Positions 7,181-9,989 of a stretch of DNA of 9,989 bases are shown here, one piece after another; positions within the stretch are counted from its first letter, which is position 1; each line of letters begins with the position of its first letter. The notes beneath the pieces are model-generated. The model saw only the letters and a program-made list of their open reading frames with translations, did not search any database and was not told the DNA's origin. Origin of the DNA: an uncultured Eubacteriales bacterium (GTDB lineage: Bacteria > Bacillota > Clostridia > Peptostreptococcales > Anaerovoracaceae). The stretch covers positions 1 to 9,989 of the forward strand of contig USBT01000042.1 in NCBI GenBank assembly GCA_900553025.1, in the 5' to 3' direction. A program made the translations under genes and the position numbers.

Positions 7181-7209
7181 AGTATATATCTAGCCTGATT
7201 TTTAGTCAA
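7181..7209 (-). promoter_or_regulatory. Sigma-A type promoter for the carD cluster
   Basis: On the minus strand TTGACT (7204-7209) and TATACT (7181-7186) are separated by exactly 17 bases, each one mismatch from the consensus. Transcription would start near 7174, giving a leader of about 33 bases before the carD ATG. It is the best promoter match in the window and probably drives the whole housekeeping cluster. Confidence 0.85.
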
Positions 7210-7226
7210 GAAAAAGAGGGTTTCTC

Positions 7227-7246
7227 AGCATTCTACAGTATTCTAC
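7227..7246. repeat. Two adjacent 10-bp direct repeats upstream of the carD promoter
   Basis: AGCATTCTAC (7227-7236) is followed at once by AGTATTCTAC (7237-7246), differing at one base. They lie 17 bases upstream of the -35 hexamer, at about -53 to -72 from the expected start. One-helical-turn spacing would suit a regulator binding the same DNA face. Function is inferred, not shown. Confidence 0.5.
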
Positions 7247-7332
7247 TTATAGACCCTACAATTGATTAACAAAGCTTAATTTGTCTATGCGGGTGTTACA
7301 AGATTGTGCGTAAAAAGCATTAGATTAAATTA

Positions 7333-7383
7333 AATGACGCCCCATAAATGATTTCTGTATCAAAATCTCTTTGGAGCGTCATT
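7333..7383 (-). terminator. Probable terminator after the Cna-B surface protein gene
   Basis: AATGACGCCCC (7333-7343) can pair with GGAGCGTCATT (7373-7383), with 10 of 11 positions matched. The 29-base loop contains a smaller GATTT/AAATC helix. Read on the minus strand, the stem is followed by an interrupted T-rich tract (TTAATTTAATCT). It lies between the surface protein gene and the carD promoter. The loop is long and the tail imperfect, so efficiency is uncertain. Confidence 0.6.
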
Positions 7384-7438
7384 CTATATTTTGTTATATT
7401 TGTATTTATATGCCAACGAAGTATAGCACCTATTGTCA

Positions 7439-7531
7439 CTACGACGGATAAAACAAAAGCATCAACGAAATAAATGCACTAATCATAGCCAACGTGCCGG
7501 CATACACAGTCACATCTAAACTATCACCAAT
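7439..7531 (-). pseudogene. Relic of a second sorting-signal-like tail, in frame after the stop codon
   Basis: Immediately after the TAA of the 555-residue surface protein, the same frame stays open for 30 codons and ends at a TAG. It begins IGDSLDVTVYAG, then a hydrophobic run of about 16 residues (from TLAMISAF), and ends LLFYPS. This is the composition of a sortase sorting signal: TGD-like start then membrane helix, but without the threonine of the motif and without the basic end. It has no start codon or ribosome site of its own. I read it as the decayed 3' end of an earlier gene or a former longer C-terminus. Readthrough of the stop is possible but unsupported. Confidence 0.45.
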
Positions 7532-9199
7532 TTATTTTGTCAAATATTTTTTGATAAATATAGTTATCATTCCAGCTGATACAAGCATCCCCACCATTGC
7601 AAGCAATATATCAACAGAATTATCTCCTGTCATAGGGCTTTTATTGTTTTTAGGGATAGTCTGTTTATCTGGAACTGGTGTTTTGTTGCCAGCATAGTGC
7701 GTGTTAGTAACCACGAATCCATCCTCGGCGTTACCTGTTATATTGGTCTTGTAATTATCAACTTTTTCCTCATCTACGGTATAATGAATCGCTTTATCTT
7801 GATTTTTTCTTGGCAGGTCTGTAAAAACACCACTCCAATCGTTGCCTTCATTTAGGACAAGCTTTGTGCCTGTGTCTTTGCCGTCTGCTAACAGCTTAAT
7901 CGTTACACTTTCAGGTCTATGCCCATATTTGTTGTCCTCATCCTTCCAAACTTTCTTTACATTCACATTGATAACTTCAGGCTCATTTATTAACTGCACT
8001 TTCTTTGTTACCTGAAGTTTTTTTCTGCCAGTTATAAGAGTCAAATCAAGAGCAGTATTTTCATCCAGCTCATCTATGACTTTCTGATAGAACTCATCTG
8101 CTTCCTTTTCATTTTCAAAGACATAGATTTCAGTATCCTTGCCACCGTAAGCTAATACATCAACTATCAAATTCTTTTCCGGTAACGACAAATCAACTCC
8201 TTCAGGTTGTTTTTCTATCAATTTATACCTGAATATCTTGTTTTTATAATAATTAACAAATTGCTCCTCATCTATCTTTTTATTATGTTTTTCTATGAAG
8301 CTGTACGCATCTTTAGCAGGGATTAAAGGTTTTTCTATGGTCTTTATATTGCCCTGCGCATCATATGTTTTGTTGATAGCAATCGGTCTTGTTGTCATTT
8401 TTAAAGTGTAGTTAACGGCAATGTTATTGCTTAGAGAGAACTCATTAACGACATCAAATGTGCCTTTTCTAAAATCCTCATATTCGTTTAAGAACTGAGA
8501 ACCAAATTCGTAAGCCCCAAGGAAATCGTATAGGTGGTCATCTGAGTTATAATACTCCGTGCCAAAATTATTTTTCCAGCCCATGACACCATCTGTATCT
8601 GGGTCATCGCCCCACGAAAGCTTGTATTCGTCTTTCTTCAATTCATCAGCTTGGCTTTCATAATAGTCTTTTTGTTCCTCGGCAGTCATTCCTAATTCCG
8701 GATTACTAAATTGTTTAGGGTCTAATTTGCCGACAGAAAAGCTTGATGTATTAGTTGAGGTTTCAATCCTACCCCATTCGTGGAGAAATGCATGGTTGAA
8801 CAAAGCATAATCCTGCTCGCTATCACTCCCGAATGCCCAAGCAAGCTCGTTGAATTTTTTGTCTACATAATCATTTGAACTAAAAGGAACCTTGTATGAA
8901 TGTTCAACAAGCCCAGGTACAACATCTACCGTGCTTGGTTCTTTTGTTATCTCATCAATCTCATTACTCTTTAAGTATTTTTTATTCGCACTATTATCCG
9001 GCACAAGGTCAAAATTAAGCGTTCCATTAACATCCTTGCTTTTCAAATTTTCTAGCTTAATAAGTTTAGTGTACCATGCCTGCTGAGGTATAATTTCAGA
9101 ACATGAAACATTACCTCTAGCTGATTCAGCACTGGCAAATAAAGTTGATGTAGCAAAAATAACCGACAAGAATATTAAGAATAATTTTTTAAAATTCAT
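7532..9199 (-). CDS. Cell-wall-anchored surface protein with Cna-B domain and SPMTGD sorting signal
   Basis: This 555-residue exported protein starts with a signal peptide (MNFKKLFLIFLSVIFATSTL, cleavage likely after ASA near residue 24). Residues about 40-400 form an ectodomain I cannot assign firmly. The opening WYTKLIKLENLKSKDVNGTL and the stretch FRYKLIEKQPEGVD near 323 faintly recall pilin isopeptide-type domains. A Cna-B domain spans about 410-501, with the expected isopeptide partners K416 (KVW), N499 (VVTNTH) and E477 (YTVDE), so a self-formed Lys-Asn crosslink is likely. The C-terminus is a sorting signal: SPMTGD (521-526), a membrane helix and a basic end (KKYLTK). A sortase should link it to peptidoglycan, or possibly to a pilus; no sortase gene is in the window. 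GGAGGG sits five bases before the ATG. Adhesion is a reasonable guess only. Confidence 0.9.
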   Translation of the reverse strand: MNFKKLFLIFLSVIFATSTLFASAESARGNVSCSEIIPQQAWYTKLIKLENLKSKDVNGTLNFDLVPDNSANKKYLKSNEIDEITKEPSTVDVVPGLVEHSYKVPFSSNDYVDKKFNELAWAFGSDSEQDYALFNHAFLHEWGRIETSTNTSSFSVGKLDPKQFSNPELGMTAEEQKDYYESQADELKKDEYKLSWGDDPDTDGVMGWKNNFGTEYYNSDDHLYDFLGAYEFGSQFLNEYEDFRKGTFDVVNEFSLSNNIAVNYTLKMTTRPIAINKTYDAQGNIKTIEKPLIPAKDAYSFIEKHNKKIDEEQFVNYYKNKIFRYKLIEKQPEGVDLSLPEKNLIVDVLAYGGKDTEIYVFENEKEADEFYQKVIDELDENTALDLTLITGRKKLQVTKKVQLINEPEVINVNVKKVWKDEDNKYGHRPESVTIKLLADGKDTGTKLVLNEGNDWSGVFTDLPRKNQDKAIHYTVDEEKVDNYKTNITGNAEDGFVVTNTHYAGNKTPVPDKQTIPKNNKSPMTGDNSVDILLAMVGMLVSAGMITIFIKKYLTK

Positions 9200-9241
9200 G
9201 TTCTCCCTCCAGCTTGTATTTTGTTTTAATTGATTGTTTTT

Positions 9242-9270
9242 ATTTTATCAAACTCGCTTATGGAATTCAA
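9242..9270 (-). promoter_or_regulatory. Sigma-A type promoter for the Cna-B surface protein
   Basis: On the minus strand TTGAAT (9265-9270) and TAAAAT (9242-9247) are 17 bases apart. Transcription would start about 35 bases upstream of the ATG, leaving room for the strong GGAGGG ribosome site. It lies downstream of the previous gene's terminator, so this gene probably forms its own transcription unit. Confidence 0.7.
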
Positions 9271-9296
9271 CACAAAATATTTGCGTGTCACATACC

Positions 9297-9324
9297 CTAT
9301 TGTTGATGCTCCCCACAACGATAG
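9297..9324. promoter_or_regulatory. Inverted repeat upstream of the surface protein promoter
   Basis: CTATTGTTG (9297-9305) pairs with CAACGATAG (9316-9324) across a 10-base loop, with one G-T wobble. It sits 26 bases above the -35 hexamer and is flanked by C- and G-rich runs (CCCC at 9311-9314, GGGGG just after). No T tract follows, so a terminator is unlikely. It could be an operator, but no function is shown. Confidence 0.35.
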
Positions 9325-9375
9325 CAAGGGGGTGGGTTACGACACATTGGATAAATTTATGATTGCCGCAGATAG

Positions 9376-9409
9376 CAAAATAGCACAGCGTTAACACTGT
9401 GCTACTTTG
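9376..9409 (-). terminator. Hairpin terminator of the SHIRT-repeat surface protein
   Basis: CAAAATAGCACAG (9376-9388) pairs with CTGTGCTACTTTG (9397-9409) at 12 of 13 positions around an 8-base loop. It lies 33 bases past the stop codon of the gene ending at 9442. The minus-strand tail is TATTTTG then mixed sequence, so the T run is short, but the stem is the strongest hairpin I noticed in the window. It separates the two surface-protein genes. Confidence 0.75.
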
Positions 9410-9441
9410 TTCTGAAATAAAAATTGCGATTTTAATCAGAT

Positions 9442-9989
9442 TTAATCATTTATATGCCTCTTCGCTCTTATTAGCACGCCCACTGATGTTGCCATGCCCA
9501 AAAGAATCATCATCAGTTCAAGAGTTGCAAAATCCGTATCTCCTGTATTTGGACTGGTATTTTTAGAATTCTTTTGTTTTGTATCAAATTCCACTTTTTT
9601 AGGTGTGAACTTCCATGTTCCTACAAAGTGAGCATCTTTTCCATCTATTGTCGTTTCTGCCTTGTCGTAGCCCACAAAGGTCCAGATTCCATCTTTTGTT
9701 TCTACTGTTGTCTTTGCAGGTTTTGTTGGATTTACATTGCTTCCATCCTTCTTACCAGTCTGGTCGCTTGGAAGCAGCTTCTTCACTTCGTCTGGTAGCT
9801 CTTTGTTAGGGTCAGCACTCTTAAACTCATGGGTTACCTTGTAGGTTTTTGGCTCTGGGTCTTTCTCAAATACCCATGTTCCGATTACATGCTCGTCCTG
9901 GTTTTCTATAGTTACATCTTTCTTGTCGTATTCCTTGAACTTCCATGTTCCCTTGTTTGCTTCATCTCTAAATGTTGCATCTGCTCCTG
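9442..9989 (-). CDS. SHIRT-repeat cell-wall-anchored surface protein, C-terminal part (cut by window edge)
   Basis: The last 181 residues are visible; the gene runs off the right edge, so no true start is present (an internal GTG at 9786 is not one). Two related units occur: GTWKFKEYDKKDVTIENQDE, with HVIGTWVF after it, and GIWTFVGYDKAETTIDGKDA followed by HFVGTWKF. The more complete unit opens KVTHEFKSADPNKELPDEVK and has LLPSDQ. These are the hallmarks of SHIRT domains, rod-forming repeats that hold an adhesive head away from the cell surface. A short linker leads to the sorting signal SPNTGD (visible residues 145-150), a membrane helix (about 157-173) and a basic end (RAKRHIND). It shares the SPxTGD motif with the neighbouring Cna-B protein. 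The N-terminal binding region is unseen. Confidence 0.88.
   Translation of the reverse strand, partial: GADATFRDEANKGTWKFKEYDKKDVTIENQDEHVIGTWVFEKDPEPKTYKVTHEFKSADPNKELPDEVKKLLPSDQTGKKDGSNVNPTKPAKTTVETKDGIWTFVGYDKAETTIDGKDAHFVGTWKFTPKKVEFDTKQKNSKNTSPNTGDTDFATLELMMILLGMATSVGVLIRAKRHIND

Larger units (their letters stand above)
7142..7531. other. 390-bp gene-free interval between carD and the surface protein
   Basis: From low to high coordinates it holds the carD ribosome site and leader, the carD promoter, decamer repeats, the hairpin terminator of the surface gene and the relic sorting-signal tail. The stretch 7247-7332 shows nothing I can assign. The rest, apart from these elements, is AT-rich without a credible reading frame. 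Confidence 0.7.

Overview
The window reads as part of a low-GC Gram-positive chromosome, most likely an anaerobic Clostridia member. The reasons are AT-rich DNA, strong GGAGG-type ribosome binding sites, sigma-A-like promoters, the order carD – PIN/TRAM protein – ispD/ispF – proS – cysE, and two cell-wall-anchored proteins with Gram-positive sorting signals. An oral or gut Anaerovoracaceae/Eubacterium-like host is a guess and cannot be proven from this sequence. Every credible gene lies on the minus strand, so the window is read from right to left.

Right end (9989 to about 7400): two surface-protein genes. The first is cut by the window edge; it carries SHIRT-type repeats and ends in an SPNTGD sorting signal, followed by a clear hairpin terminator. 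The second is a 555-residue protein with a signal peptide, a large unassigned ectodomain, one Cna-B domain and an SPMTGD sorting signal. Directly after its stop codon, in the same frame, lies a second sorting-signal-like hydrophobic tail, apparently a relic. A second hairpin terminator closes this unit.

Middle and left (7209 to 1): a housekeeping cluster that starts at a very good promoter (TTGACT-17-TATACT) in front of carD. It contains carD (RNA polymerase-binding regulator), a YacL-like PIN/TRAM membrane protein, a fused ispDF (two steps of the MEP isoprenoid pathway), proS (prolyl-tRNA synthetase), two half-size CHR-family transporters that overlap each other and proS, a cyclophilin-type prolyl isomerase, and the start of cysE (serine acetyltransferase), which is cut by the left edge. 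Genes are closely spaced or overlapping, and I see no strong terminator between carD and cysE, so one long transcript is plausible, although internal promoters may exist.

No CRISPR array, RNA gene, phage or complete insertion sequence is visible. The unexplained structure lies mainly in small repeats: a 20-bp-period array between the isomerase gene and cysE, bounded by an 8-bp direct repeat (a possible degenerate mobile element); an in-frame 36-bp repeat inserted in the IspD domain; an 18-bp repeat over the ispDF stop codon; the relic sorting-signal tail; and decamer repeats upstream of the carD promoter. I found no convincing evidence of a wholly new multi-gene system.
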